A stretch of DNA of 64,000 nucleotides from Acidovorax sp. KKS102 (GCF_000302535.1 NC_018708.1:3596001-3660000), one strand, 5' to 3'. Shown: positions 17,110-26,149, counted from the first letter of the stretch. Made by a program: numbers and translations. The notes: generated from the letters alone by a model not told the origin.

Positions 17110-18537
17110 ATGCCCTTCCCTTCGATTCGGCCCTTGCGGCTGGCGACCTCGTCGCTGCTTTTGCTGCTGTGTGCGCTGGCGCACGCACAGCCCGCCCCTC
17201 CACCCGCTGCTGCCAACACCCCGGCCAAGCGCCCGGCGGGCAGTGCCGCTGTGGATGGCACAGCCCCAACACCGAGCGGCGCCACAGCCGCCGCACCCAC
17301 CGCCGCCGATGCGGCCCTGCTGTCGCGCGATGCGCGGCGCATTTACGAGCTGTCGCGCGACAAGCTGGTGCAGATCCGCACGCTGCTGCGCAACGCCAAC
17401 ACGCAGGCATCGATTGGCTCGGGCTTTTTTGTGTCGGCCGATGGGCTCATCGTCACCAACTTTCACGTGGCCAGCCAGTTGGCGCTGGAGCCCGAGCGCT
17501 ACCGGGGCGTGTACGTGACGATGGAGGGGCAGGAGGGCGAGGTGGAGCTGCTGGCGTTTGACGTGCAGCGCGACCTGGCCGTGCTGCGCGCCAAGGGGCG
17601 CACGGCAGCAGCGCCGGTGCTGAGCTTTCGCCCCACCACCGACCCACTGGCGCAGGGCGAGCGCATTTACTCGCTGGGCAACCCGCTGGACATTGGCTTT
17701 GCGGTGACCGAGGGCACCTACAACGGCCTGGTCAAGCGCAGCTTTTACCCGCGCATCTTTTTTGGCGGCGCGCTCAACCCCGGCATGAGCGGCGGCCCCG
17801 CCGTGGACGACGCAGGCCGGGTGCTGGGCGTCAACGTGGCCAAGCGGCTCGATGGCGAGCAAGTCAGCTTTTTGATCCCGGCCGAGTTTGCGCAGGCGCT
17901 GGTGCAGCGCGCAGCCAACGCCCAGCCCATCACCCAGGCCGCACATGCCGAGATGACGCGACAGCTGATGGAGCACCAGCAACTGCTGACGGACCGCTTT
18001 TTGAGAGCGCCGTTTCGCGAGCAGCGCCACGGCAACTACCGCCTGCCGGTGCCCGACGATGCGCTAGCGCGGTGCTGGGGATCGGGGCGCGACCCGGCCT
18101 TTCCGGGGCTGAACCTGGAGCGCACGCAGTGCCAGGCCGACAGCGATGTGGTGGCGGGAGACTTCAGCACCGGCGCAGTGCGCCTGTCTTACGAGGCCTA
18201 CAACGCGCCCACGCTGGGCGCCGCCCGGTTTGCCCGCATGTACTCGCAAAGTTTTGCCAACGAGCGCCTGCCCACACGCGGCAACCGCCACCAGACAGCA
18301 GCCGAGTGCACCGAGCGGTTTGTGGACCCCGGCACCGTGCCGCTGCGTGCGGTGGTGTGCCTGTCGGCCTATCGCAAGCTGACCGGCCTGTACAACATGA
18401 CGGTGCTGGCCACCTCGGTCAACCAGCCCACACAGGGCGTGCTGGGCCGCCTGGATGTGCAAGGCATTGCGTTTGACAATGGCATGAAGCTGGCCAGTCA
18501 CTACCTCAAGGCCTTTCGCTGGGAGGCCGCACCATGA
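17110..18537 (+). CDS. secreted trypsin-like serine protease (S1C/DegP-like core)
   Basis: 475 residues. A signal peptide (hydrophobic LATSSLLLLLCALAHA) precedes a Pro/Ala linker and a chymotrypsin-type domain with the triad His (TNFHVAS, about 119), Asp (VQRDLAVL, about 155) and Ser (PGMSGGPAV, about 226). No PDZ domain is visible; the last 200 residues, with several Cys, are an unrecognised C-terminal domain. It acts in the periplasm. The stop overlaps the start of the FHA membrane protein (ATGA), so the two are translated together and probably work together. Confidence 0.85.
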   Translation: MPFPSIRPLRLATSSLLLLLCALAHAQPAPPPAAANTPAKRPAGSAAVDGTAPTPSGATAAAPTAADAALLSRDARRIYELSRDKLVQIRTLLRNANTQASIGSGFFVSADGLIVTNFHVASQLALEPERYRGVYVTMEGQEGEVELLAFDVQRDLAVLRAKGRTAAAPVLSFRPTTDPLAQGERIYSLGNPLDIGFAVTEGTYNGLVKRSFYPRIFFGGALNPGMSGGPAVDDAGRVLGVNVAKRLDGEQVSFLIPAEFAQALVQRAANAQPITQAAHAEMTRQLMEHQQLLTDRFLRAPFREQRHGNYRLPVPDDALARCWGSGRDPAFPGLNLERTQCQADSDVVAGDFSTGAVRLSYEAYNAPTLGAARFARMYSQSFANERLPTRGNRHQTAAECTERFVDPGTVPLRAVVCLSAYRKLTGLYNMTVLATSVNQPTQGVLGRLDVQGIAFDNGMKLASHYLKAFRWEAAP

Positions 18538-19535
18538 GCGCGATGCCGACCACCACCACCCTGGGGCTGATCGAGGCCTTTGACCGCCACGGCGCGCTGC
18601 TGGCGCGTGCGCCCATCACCCGCTGGCCCGTGACCGTGGGCCGCGCGCTGGACTGTGACCTGGTGCTGGACGACCCCTTTGTGGCGCCCCGGCACCTGCG
18701 CATTGACCGCGCTGTGGACGAGCCCCGCACCGTGCAGGTGGAGGTGCTGGAGACCCGCAACGGCGCACGCCTACAGCGCAAGCAACATGCCCAGGGCGCG
18801 CGTTTTGACTGGCCCGATGGCACGCCCATCGACCTGGGCCACACCCACATCCACCTGCGCCTGGCCGATGCGCCCATTGCCGAGGAACAGGCGCTGCCGC
18901 AGTTTCCGTGGCGCACCGTGGGCACCACGGCAGCGCTGGCAGTGCTGGTGCTGCTGGCCGGGCTGGGAGAGTCGTGGCTGGAGGCCCGCGACGCCGCGCA
19001 ATACCTGAAGGCTGTGCCCCTGTTGCTGCTGACCACGCTGGCGGTAGTGACCTTGTGGTCGGGCGCATGGGCTGTGGCCAACAAGCTGTTTGGCAGCCAG
19101 CTGCAGTTCTGGCGCCACGTGCGCATTGCGTGCGCCGCCGTGCTGGTGGCCGACGCGGTGCAGCTGCTGAGCTACCTGACGGCCTTCGCGTTCTCGCTAG
19201 AGTCGCTGTCGCGGTTTGCCCCGGTGCTGATGGTGCTGGTGCTGGCCGGCGCGCTGTACGCGCACCTGGCTACCGTGTTGCCCCGCCGCCGCGTGGGCCT
19301 GGCCTGGGCCATGGCGGCCGTGGTGCTGCTGGGCGTGCCGTCGTGGCTGGGTGCGCAGTGGCTCAACCGCATGCGGCTGGGCAGCGAGCTGTACATGAGC
19401 AGCCTGTTCCCGCCCGCCCTGCGCGTGGCCCCTGCGGTGCCGGTGGACCAGTTCCTGCAAGACGCCGATGCGCTGCGCGGCAAGCTGGACCGGCGCCTGC
19501 GGGACGACGGGCTGGCGGACGAGGACGACGAGTAG
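18534..19535 (+). CDS. FHA-domain membrane protein
   Basis: 333 residues. An N-terminal FHA-like domain (about 25-100) has the core WPVTVGRALDCDLVLDD and APRHLRI that bind phosphothreonine. Five predicted membrane helices follow between about 120 and 285 (TTAALAVLVLLAGLG, LLLLTTLAVVTLWSGAW and others). The C-terminus is acidic (DDGLADEDDE). Coupling to the secreted protease suggests a membrane partner or sensor; which side the FHA faces is uncertain, but the N-terminus without a signal is probably cytosolic. Confidence 0.78.
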   Translation: MSAMPTTTTLGLIEAFDRHGALLARAPITRWPVTVGRALDCDLVLDDPFVAPRHLRIDRAVDEPRTVQVEVLETRNGARLQRKQHAQGARFDWPDGTPIDLGHTHIHLRLADAPIAEEQALPQFPWRTVGTTAALAVLVLLAGLGESWLEARDAAQYLKAVPLLLLTTLAVVTLWSGAWAVANKLFGSQLQFWRHVRIACAAVLVADAVQLLSYLTAFAFSLESLSRFAPVLMVLVLAGALYAHLATVLPRRRVGLAWAMAAVVLLGVPSWLGAQWLNRMRLGSELYMSSLFPPALRVAPAVPVDQFLQDADALRGKLDRRLRDDGLADEDDE

Positions 19536-19596
19536 CCCGCCAGACGGACTGCGCAAAGCAGCCCAAACCCACACCGCCCCACCCCACCAGCCCCCC

Positions 19597-19926
19597 ATGC
19601 GCCGCCGCAAGCCCCACCACCACGTCTACGTGGTCGAGCTCTCCAAAGACGTGCTGCTGGAGCCGCGCTTTCGCAAATGCAACCCCGGCTACATCGACGG
19701 CAAGCCCTGCGTGTACGTGGGCATGACGGGGCTGGACCCGGATGTGCGGTTTGACAAGCACAAGGCGGGCATCCAGGCCAACCGGTTTGTGACGCAGTAC
19801 GGCCTGCGGCTGCTGCCGGACCTGTACGAGGGCTTCAACCCCATGACCTACGAGGAGGCGGTGGACCGGGAGATCGAGATCGGCATCGACCTGCGCTCGG
19901 CGGGGTTTGGGGTGTGGCAGGCGTGA
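19597..19926 (+). CDS. GIY-YIG-like small protein
   Basis: 109 residues. The N-terminal HVYVVELSKDVLLEP, then CVYVGMTGLDPDVRFDKHKAG, matches the GIY-YIG nuclease layout (Y-V-Y strand, YVG strand, then Arg and His on the next helix). The first signature is VYV rather than GIY, and a short insert lies between the strands. A conserved Glu near the end (MTYEEAVDREIEIG) could be the metal ligand. Activity is unknown. The start at ATG 19597 lies 61 bases after the FHA gene. Confidence 0.65.
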   Translation: MRRRKPHHHVYVVELSKDVLLEPRFRKCNPGYIDGKPCVYVGMTGLDPDVRFDKHKAGIQANRFVTQYGLRLLPDLYEGFNPMTYEEAVDREIEIGIDLRSAGFGVWQA

Positions 19927-20010
19927 GCGCCTAGTCAAGGGAGGCGCCTGTTCTAAGTCTGGGCCCCACGCGCATCATCTAAGATTCCGCCCCGCTGATT
20001 CAACCACTCA

Positions 20011-20067
20011 CTTTTTTATAGCTGCTCGCGCATGATCTTCTAGCGCTTGCGGCTCATTTCACTTGAA
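20011..20067 (+). repeat. dispersed 55-bp repeat, copy D
   Basis: TATAGCTGCTCGCGCATGAT, CTAGCGCTTGCGGC, TTTCACTTGAA. It ends ten bases before the DUF2322 start. Confidence 0.8.
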
Positions 20068-20077
20068 TTTGACCGCC

Positions 20078-20395
20078 ATGAACTTCGCAGACCGCCTTAA
20101 GCAACTCCCCTCCGCCAGCCACCTCGCCGCCCTGCAACTGCTGGGCGCGGACGGCCAGGTGCAGGCCACCATCGAGAACAAGCCCGGCCAGACCGGGTCG
20201 CTGGTGGTGTATGCCGCGCTGGCGGCGCTGTATGGCGGGCAGATCACGCCTGCCGCTGCCAGCCTGGGGTTGGAGTGGTATGCGGAGCATGTGGCGGATG
20301 CGCGCGCCTTTCCGGGCAAGCACCCCAACATCGACCGGCTGCTGGCCTGGGCGCAGGGCAGCGAGCGCTTTGCGGTGCGCACCATCGCCGCCTGA
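20078..20395 (+). CDS. DUF2322-family protein
   Basis: 105 residues starting MNFADRLKQLPSASHLAALQ. The conserved end, EHVADARAFPGKHPNIDRLL, and the central KPGQTGSLVVYAALAALYGG match DUF2322, a small cytosolic family of beta-proteobacteria with no known function. The ATG at 20078 is preferred over the TTG at 20063, since the latter lies inside dispersed repeat D. Confidence 0.8.
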   Translation: MNFADRLKQLPSASHLAALQLLGADGQVQATIENKPGQTGSLVVYAALAALYGGQITPAAASLGLEWYAEHVADARAFPGKHPNIDRLLAWAQGSERFAVRTIAA

Positions 20396-20427
20396 GCCGG
20401 CGCCACAAAAAAATGTGGTGATGCAAA

Positions 20428-20455
20428 GGGCCGGTTGTCGAAAACGCACCGGCCC
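20428..20455. terminator. possible terminator hairpin
   Basis: GGGCCGG (20428-20434) and CCGGCCC (20449-20455) form a 7-bp GC stem with a 14-base loop, 33 bases after the DUF2322 stop. No T-run follows, so rho-independent function is doubtful. Confidence 0.3.
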
Positions 20456-20562
20456 GTTCGTCGTAGAGGTGTGAACGCGTTGACGCCCCAGGCCATTGAC
20501 CGCCATGGTGTTGGAGCGCACGCTGTCATCCATCCACCCCGATTCCCGCAAGGAGACCCTGC

Positions 20563-21045
20563 ATGACGAACCCCAACCCCTCCGCAGCCCCGACCGCCGC
20601 CACCGGCACCGTCACCCTGCACCGTGTGCTGCGCGCCCCGGCCGAGCGCATCTACCGCGCGTTTCTGGATGCAGACGCCATGTGCAAATGGCTGCCACCC
20701 CACGGCTTCACGGGCCGGGTGCTGAGCCTGGATGCGCGCGTGGGCGGCAGCTACCGCATGCAGTTCACCAACCTGAGCAGCGGCGGCACGCACGCGTTTG
20801 GCGGCGAGTATGTGGAGCTGGTGCCGGGCGAGCGCATCGTGCACACCGACCGGTTTGACGACCCGAACCTGCCGGGCGAAATGCGCACCACCATCCAGTT
20901 CAAAAAGGTGATGACGGGCACCGAGGTGTCCATCGTGCAGGCGGGCATCCCGGCGGTGATCCCGACCGAGATGTGCTACTTGGGCTGGCAGGAGTCGCTG
21001 CAGTTGCTGGCGCTGCTGGTGGAGCCGGAGATTCCGGGCGAGTAA
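20563..21045 (+). CDS. SRPBCC/AHSA1-family protein
   Basis: 160 residues of the START-like, helix-grip fold. The family pattern is LHRVLRAPAERIYRAFLDAD, then MCKWLPPHGFTGRVL, GGSYRMQFTN and a C-terminal amphipathic helix ending GWQESLQLLALLVEPEI. These proteins bind hydrophobic ligands or act as stress-associated proteins; no ligand can be named. A GGAG ribosome site precedes the ATG. It stands alone between DUF2322 and a convergent periplasmic protein. Confidence 0.88.
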   Translation: MTNPNPSAAPTAATGTVTLHRVLRAPAERIYRAFLDADAMCKWLPPHGFTGRVLSLDARVGGSYRMQFTNLSSGGTHAFGGEYVELVPGERIVHTDRFDDPNLPGEMRTTIQFKKVMTGTEVSIVQAGIPAVIPTEMCYLGWQESLQLLALLVEPEIPGE

Positions 21046-21087
21046 CACACGCGCCCGCACCCCCCGGTCCTGATTACATCAACCGGG

Positions 21088-21873
21088 TTACTTCAACCAC
21101 TTGTCAGCCGCTTGTTTGATGGTGCCCCGGCTGTCCACCAAACCCCACACAAAGCCCATCACGCGCACATAGTCGGCGTCGTCGGTGGGCAGCATGAAGC
21201 CCAGGTAGTTCTTGGGCGTGAGCGGTGCGTCCACAAACGCTGCGGCCAGGCGCGGGTCGGCCTTGGCGTAGTGCAGGGCTTCATACGTTTCGGTGATCAT
21301 CACGTCGCCCTTGCCCTCGGCGATGAGTGCGGGGATCTCGGCGTTCTTGTCGTGCGTGCTGACCTGGGCGGCCTTGAGGTTGGCGAGCACATAGGTCTCG
21401 TTGGTGCCGCCGGGGTTCTTGATGACACGCACGGTGGGCTGGTTCATCGCGTCCACGCTGGTGTACTTGGCCCTGTCGGCCGCACGCACCAGGGCGACTT
21501 TGCCAAAGGGTGCGTAGCCGGGCAGCATGTCAAAAATGCGCATGCGGTTGACGTTGCGGGTGATGCCGCCCACGGCCACGTCGAACTTGTCGCCCTGCAG
21601 GTCCTTCACCAGGTTGGGCCACGAGGTCTGCACATACTCGATCTTCACCCCCAGCTCCTTGGCCATGGTTTCGATCACGTCGATGTCGTGGCCGCTGTAG
21701 CCCGCGTCGGTCTTGATGGCAAACGGGCGGTAGTCGCCAGGCGTGCCCACGCGGATGACCTTGGTATCCATGATCTTGTCGAGCCGGGGGCCGGCATGTG
21801 TGGCCTGGGAGACGAGGGACATGGCGGCAAACAGCGCGGCCGCAGCCACAGCGAGTGTTTTCTTGGGGATCAT
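21088..21873 (-). CDS. periplasmic binding-protein-like, probable cyclohexadienyl dehydratase (PheC type)
   Basis: 261 residues. A Sec signal peptide (MIPKKTLAVAAAALFAAMSL, cleaved near THA) precedes a type 2 periplasmic-binding fold. IRVGTPGDYRPFA, TSWPNLVKDLQGDKFDVAVG, VIKNPGGTNETYVLANLK and GDVMITETYEA closely follow secreted cyclohexadienyl dehydratase (PheC), which makes phenylpyruvate from prephenate. No ABC permease genes adjoin it, which favours an enzyme over a transporter subunit. A plain solute-binding protein remains possible. Start at 21873. Confidence 0.75.
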   Translation of the reverse strand: MIPKKTLAVAAAALFAAMSLVSQATHAGPRLDKIMDTKVIRVGTPGDYRPFAIKTDAGYSGHDIDVIETMAKELGVKIEYVQTSWPNLVKDLQGDKFDVAVGGITRNVNRMRIFDMLPGYAPFGKVALVRAADRAKYTSVDAMNQPTVRVIKNPGGTNETYVLANLKAAQVSTHDKNAEIPALIAEGKGDVMITETYEALHYAKADPRLAAAFVDAPLTPKNYLGFMLPTDDADYVRVMGFVWGLVDSRGTIKQAADKWLK

Positions 21874-22133
21874 GGGAAAGGGCTCCAGAAGGCAAAGGGG
21901 TGCAGAAGGGATGAATCGGCCCGCCCGACCAATGCTGCGCGCACCAGACGAGGCGGGGCCACCAAAGAATACGCCAGCACCAAGCATTCAACGTGCCATG
22001 TGCGTGTCACTGTGCGTGCCCCATGATGGCACCGCGCAGGCATTGCCACCCTGCTGGGTTACCCTGCATGCCCTGAAGGCGCTGCCAACGGCTGGCGCCA
22101 ACCACCCACCGCCCCTACCCAACAAGGAACCTC

Positions 22134-22382
22134 ATGAAAAAACTCAATGTCACCATCCAGCTCGAAATGACCGTGCCCGACGACTGGCAACTGGTCGAAA
22201 CCTCGGAAGGCACGCCCGTCATCCAGATGGCCGACAACAAGTTTCTGGATCTGGCCATCGAACCCCTGTTTGCCAACGACCCCGAAGACATGTGGAGCAG
22301 CAGCGAGAACGAGGACGAGCTCAACGAGGTGCTGGAGATGGTGGAGAGTGAAGAAGTGGCGTACGAGTTTGTGACGCACTGA
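22134..22382 (+). CDS. small acidic hypothetical protein
   Basis: 82 residues, strongly acidic. MKKLNVTIQLEMTVPDDWQL suggests a first beta strand; the middle (VIQMADNKFLDLAIEPLF) is conserved-looking, and the C-terminus is an acidic helix (SSENEDELNEVLEMVESEEV). AAGGAAC precedes the ATG. No signal peptide or membrane segment. I do not recognise a function. It is divergent from the periplasmic dehydratase-like gene and convergent with cardiolipin synthase. Confidence 0.75.
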   Translation: MKKLNVTIQLEMTVPDDWQLVETSEGTPVIQMADNKFLDLAIEPLFANDPEDMWSSSENEDELNEVLEMVESEEVAYEFVTH

Positions 22383-22411
22383 CCCGTGAAACACCGGGCG
22401 CTGCAGTCACC

Positions 22412-23710
22412 TCACAACTGCGAGCGCAGCAGCCCGGTCATCTTTTCGTGCAGCTTTTCGCTCCACGGCCGCTCCAGCCAGGCCTCGTAGGTCACGCGGC
22501 GTGACCGCTGAATGTCGTCTTCAAACACATGGGTCTGGCGCTGCGCAAACGCGGCGTCGTACACGTTCAGGTTGGCCTCGTCGTTCAGGCGGAACGAGCG
22601 GTTGTCAAAATTGGTGGAGCCCACCGACACCAGCAGCTGGTCCACGATCATGACCTTGCAGTGGTACATGGTGGGCCCGTACTCGTAAATCTCGGCCCCG
22701 GCCTGCAGCAGCTCGCCCCAGGTGGCGCGGGATGCGGCCTTCACCGTTTCGGTATCGGTGTGCTCGCCGGGGGTGACGAGGCGCACGCGCACGCCGCGTG
22801 CCAGCGCATCCATCAGCAGCTTGCGGGTCAGGTCGTCGGGCACAAAGTAGGCTACCGACAGGTCGATGCTGCGCTCGGCCGCCGTGATGGCCAGGTGGTA
22901 CATGAGCTGCATGCTCTCGCTGCCACTCGATGGCGAGCTGGAGAACATCTGCGCCTTTTGCGCACCCGCTGGTGCGATGGCCGGAAAGTACGCCTCGCCA
23001 TGCAGCACCTTGCCGGTGACCTTGAGCCAGTTGTCCAGAAACGTGGCCTGCATCTGCGCCACCACGGGGCCACGCACCAGGTAGTGCGAGTCGCGCCAGT
23101 GGTCGGGGTCCTGCGCGTGGCCCGTCCATGCCGGGGCAATGCCCACGCCGCCGGTAAAGCCCACCTGCCCGTCCACCACCAGCAGCTTGCGGTGGGTGCG
23201 GTTGTTCAGCCGGGCCAGGTTGTACCAGTGGGGTTTGTGGAACTTTTCAATCAACACCCCGGCCGCCTTCATCTCGGCCAGATAGCTCTCTTCCATCTTG
23301 GCGCTGCCCACCCAGTCGAGCAGCACATGCACGGGCACACCGGCGCGGGCGCGCTCGCTCAGGGCGTCGGCAAACTGCTTGCCGATGTCGCCCGACCAGT
23401 AGATATAGGTTTCGAAGGTGACGCTTTTTTGCGCAGCCTTGATGGCGGCCAGCATGGGCGGAAAGATCTGGTCGCCGTTGATCAGCTCCGTCACCGCATT
23501 GCCGCCCACAATGCCCGGGCCCAGCAGGCTGCCCAGGGCACGCTCGAACTGCGGGTGGGCGGTGCTGTACAGGCGCGGCAGCTGCTGCTGCACTTTTTTC
23601 TCGCCCGCCGTGAAGTTGAGTGCCAACAGGACAAGGGCCCCCGTGGCCAGGGCCGTGAGCAAGACAGTGAGCATGGTGGAGCGGCGGCGGCGAGGGGCGG
23701 CGGGAGGCAT
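22412..23710 (-). CDS. clsB: cardiolipin synthase-type phospholipase D protein
   Basis: 432 residues. An N-terminal membrane anchor (LTVLLTALATGALVLLALNF) precedes two PLD domains with HKD motifs: THRKLLVVDGQVGFTGG (first) and YHCKVMIVDQLLVSVGSTNFD (second). It joins phosphatidyl groups to form cardiolipin, or another phospholipid, at the inner membrane. The length fits ClsB/ClsC-like enzymes rather than longer ClsA. Start at 23710. It is divergent from the M23 peptidase gene, 157 bases apart. Confidence 0.88.
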   Translation of the reverse strand: MPPAAPRRRRSTMLTVLLTALATGALVLLALNFTAGEKKVQQQLPRLYSTAHPQFERALGSLLGPGIVGGNAVTELINGDQIFPPMLAAIKAAQKSVTFETYIYWSGDIGKQFADALSERARAGVPVHVLLDWVGSAKMEESYLAEMKAAGVLIEKFHKPHWYNLARLNNRTHRKLLVVDGQVGFTGGVGIAPAWTGHAQDPDHWRDSHYLVRGPVVAQMQATFLDNWLKVTGKVLHGEAYFPAIAPAGAQKAQMFSSSPSSGSESMQLMYHLAITAAERSIDLSVAYFVPDDLTRKLLMDALARGVRVRLVTPGEHTDTETVKAASRATWGELLQAGAEIYEYGPTMYHCKVMIVDQLLVSVGSTNFDNRSFRLNDEANLNVYDAAFAQRQTHVFEDDIQRSRRVTYEAWLERPWSEKLHEKMTGLLRSQL

Positions 23711-23867
23711 GGCGCGATGGTAGGTGGCACCATGCACGCGCGATGTAGGCGGACGCCGCCAACACCGGGGGCACAATCGCCCTTGTCGGCCGCGACAGCG
23801 GTGCGCTCAGCCCATAGCAACACCCCTCGCGCAGCTCCTTTGTTTTTTGCTCTTGCCCTTCTCTGCC

Positions 23868-24794
23868 GTGCCTGAATCTGCCTGCCCTGCTCCCCTCCGC
23901 CCCACCCTCTCCATCACCCGCCGCAGCGCCTTGATCGGCACGGCGGGCCTGCTGGCACAGCCTGCCCTGGTGGCGCCCCTGCACGCCAAGCCCTTGCCCC
24001 CCGCGCCCACGGTGTGGCCCCAGGCCCTGCAGGTGCCCGGGGGCGTGGCGCGGCTGTCGCTGGGCCCGGCGGCCACGCGGCCGGTGGCGCAGGTGCGCCA
24101 GGGCGAGGTGGATGTGCCGCTGCGCGTGGTGGGCGATGCCATCGAGTGGACGGCCATCGTGGGTATCCCGCTGGCGGCGGCGCCGGGTGATGCCTTCATC
24201 AGCGTGCTGCCCGAAGGCGGCGGCAGTCCGCGCCTGGTGCACTACAGCGTGGCCCCCAAGCAGTACAAGGAGCAGCACCTGAAGGTATCGCCCCGCACGG
24301 TGGACCTGTCGCCCGAGGACCAGGCCCGCTACGAGCGCGAGCGCGACCACCAGGCCCAGGTGATGGCCACCTTCACCGAGCAGCCCGCCGGCGTGGCCCT
24401 GGCATCGCTGCGCATGCGGGTGCCGGTGCCAGGGCGGCGGTCCAGCTCGTTCGGGCTGCGCCGCGTGTTCAACGGCCAGCCGCGCAATCCGCACAGCGGC
24501 ATGGACATTGCCGCCGCCACCGGCACGCCCATCGTGGCGCCGCTGCCGGGCCGGGTGATTGACGTGGGCGACTACTTCTTCAACGGCGGCACGGTGTGGC
24601 TGGACCACGGCCAGGGCTTGCTGACGATGTACTGCCACCTGAGCAGCATGGACGTGCGCGTGGGCGATGTGCTGCAGGCCGGCGACGCGTTCTGCAAGGT
24701 GGGCGCCACTGGCCGCGTGACCGGCCCGCACCTGCACTGGGGCGTGATGCTGAACCGCACCATGGTGGACCCGGCGCTGTTCGTGCCGGCCTGA
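23868..24794 (+). CDS. M23-family peptidoglycan endopeptidase
   Basis: 308 residues with GTG start at 23868 (less certain than most). A twin-arginine-like signal (SITRRSALIGTAGLLAQPA) suggests Tat export. The C-terminal LytM domain (about 185-305) has zinc ligands in NPHSGMDIAAATGTP and GPHLHWGVM, plus GLLTMYCHLS. It would cut peptidoglycan cross-links in the periplasm. The middle region resembles the N-terminal beta domain common in NlpD/LytM proteins of this group. Repeat E follows directly. Confidence 0.85.
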   Translation: MPESACPAPLRPTLSITRRSALIGTAGLLAQPALVAPLHAKPLPPAPTVWPQALQVPGGVARLSLGPAATRPVAQVRQGEVDVPLRVVGDAIEWTAIVGIPLAAAPGDAFISVLPEGGGSPRLVHYSVAPKQYKEQHLKVSPRTVDLSPEDQARYERERDHQAQVMATFTEQPAGVALASLRMRVPVPGRRSSSFGLRRVFNGQPRNPHSGMDIAAATGTPIVAPLPGRVIDVGDYFFNGGTVWLDHGQGLLTMYCHLSSMDVRVGDVLQAGDAFCKVGATGRVTGPHLHWGVMLNRTMVDPALFVPA

Positions 24795-24818
24795 TGGCGC
24801 CAGTCATCATTACTATGC

Positions 24819-24874
24819 ATTTAATAGCACCCAGCGCATATTGCACTAGCGCATCCAGCCCTTTTTGCTTGAAA
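24819..24874 (+). repeat. dispersed 55-bp repeat, copy E
   Basis: TTTAATAGC, GCGCATATTGCACTAGCGCA, then a T-rich end and GCTTGAAA. It ends eight bases before the pseudouridine synthase start. Confidence 0.75.
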
Positions 24875-24882
24875 CCAGCCCC

Positions 24883-25419
24883 ATGACCCCGCGCCTGATC
24901 CGCTTCAACAAACCCTATGGCGTGCTGAGCCAGTTCACGCCCGAGGGCAAGTGGCAGGGCCTGAAGGACTACATCGACCTGCCCGGCGTGTACGTAGCCG
25001 GGCGGCTGGACGCCGACAGCGAAGGGCTGCTGCTGCTGACCAACGACGGCAAGCAGCAGGCCCGCATTGCCGACCCGCGCTTCAAAATGGAGAAGACCTA
25101 CTGGGTGCAGGTGGAGGGCGTCCCCAATGAGGCTGCGCTGGCCGCGCTGCGCAGCGGCGTGGTGCTGAACGACGGCCCCACCCTGCCCGCCCGCGCACGG
25201 CTGCTGGAGCCCGCACCTGCGGTGTGGGACCGCACCCCACCCATCCGCGAGCGCAAACACATCCCCACCACCTGGATCGAACTCATCATCCGCGAAGGCC
25301 GCAACCGCCAGGTGCGCCGCATGACGGCCGCCGTGGGCCACCCCACGCTGCGGCTGATCCGCGCGGCCATCGGGCCGTACACGCTGGACGGGCTGGCGCC
25401 GGGCACCTGGGCGGATTGA
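24883..25419 (+). CDS. rluE: 23S rRNA pseudouridine synthase, RluE-like
   Basis: 178 residues, the short form without an S4 domain. [15 protein letters not shown], the catalytic-Asp motif [16 protein letters not shown] (about 46-61), and [22 protein letters not shown] are all typical of the RsuA/RluB/E/F group. RluE modifies U2457 of E. coli 23S rRNA; the exact target here is inferred. The start at 24883 follows repeat E, which supplies its 5' leader. Confidence 0.88.
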   Translation: MTPRLIRFNKPYGVLSQFTPEGKWQGLKDYIDLPGVYVAGRLDADSEGLLLLTNDGKQQARIADPRFKMEKTYWVQVEGVPNEAALAALRSGVVLNDGPTLPARARLLEPAPAVWDRTPPIRERKHIPTTWIELIIREGRNRQVRRMTAAVGHPTLRLIRAAIGPYTLDGLAPGTWAD

Positions 25420-25438
25420 GCTGTGAGGCGTGCAGGGC

Positions 25439-26149
25439 TTACGCGGCCACTGCCTGCATGCGCCGCGACAGCGCTGATCCACGTGCACGCAAAAAGGCCC
25501 GCAAGCCATCGGCGTAGTCCACACCCACGGCCTGCTGCACCGAAGGGCGCGCCGCCAGCGCTGCGCGCCACTGCTGCACCAGCGGCAAGCCCTGCCAGAG
25601 CGCCAGGTCATCCATGCCCGGCAAGGTGTCGATGACGTCGAAGTACCGAAACACCGGGCCAAACACCACATCCACCATGCCAAAGTGCGGCCCTGCAAAG
25701 TACGGCCCGGGCACACTGCGCTGGCCCAGCGCCTCTTCGATCTGCACAAAACGGCTGCGCAGGTCCTGCGCGCGGGCCTGCAGCGTGGCCTCATCCGCCG
25801 CGGCGTAGAAGGCGCCGATGGTGTTCAGCACCGCAGAGCCAAACTCCATCCACGCCCGGTGGCGTGCGCGCTGCAGCGGATCTGGCGGGTGCAGCACGGG
25901 CATGGCCACCTCGTCCAGGTATTCGCAGATCACGGCCGACTCGAACAGGCTCTGGCCGCGCACCTGCAGGACCGGGGTCTTGCCCAGCGGCGAGAGGGCC
26001 AGGAACCAGTCGGGCTTGCGGGCCAGGTCGATGGTGCGGCGCTCGAACGCAAGGCCCTTTTCGTGCAGCACGATGGCCACGCGCTGCACATAGGGGCACA
26101 GCGCGTGCGAGACCAGAGTGAGCGCAGCGGGCGCTGTGGTCTGGGCCAT
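25439..26149 (-). CDS. glutathione S-transferase family protein
   Basis: 236 residues. The N-terminal thioredoxin-like domain (TLVSHALCPYVQRVAIVLHE) carries Ser/Cys at the catalytic helix. It has LGKTPVLQVRGQSLFESAVI with the cis-Pro and Glu-Ser glutathione contacts, then an all-helical C-terminal domain. Its ATG overlaps the upstream GST's stop (TGATG), so the two are one transcript. It resembles the Omega/stringent-starvation-like GSTs; the substrate is unknown. Convergent with rluE. Confidence 0.88.
   Translation of the reverse strand: MAQTTAPAALTLVSHALCPYVQRVAIVLHEKGLAFERRTIDLARKPDWFLALSPLGKTPVLQVRGQSLFESAVICEYLDEVAMPVLHPPDPLQRARHRAWMEFGSAVLNTIGAFYAAADEATLQARAQDLRSRFVQIEEALGQRSVPGPYFAGPHFGMVDVVFGPVFRYFDVIDTLPGMDDLALWQGLPLVQQWRAALAARPSVQQAVGVDYADGLRAFLRARGSALSRRMQAVAA

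Noticed and set aside
20078..20395. TTG start at 20063 for the DUF2322 gene
   Set aside because: That codon lies inside dispersed repeat D; ATG 20078 begins at the family's conserved first residues.
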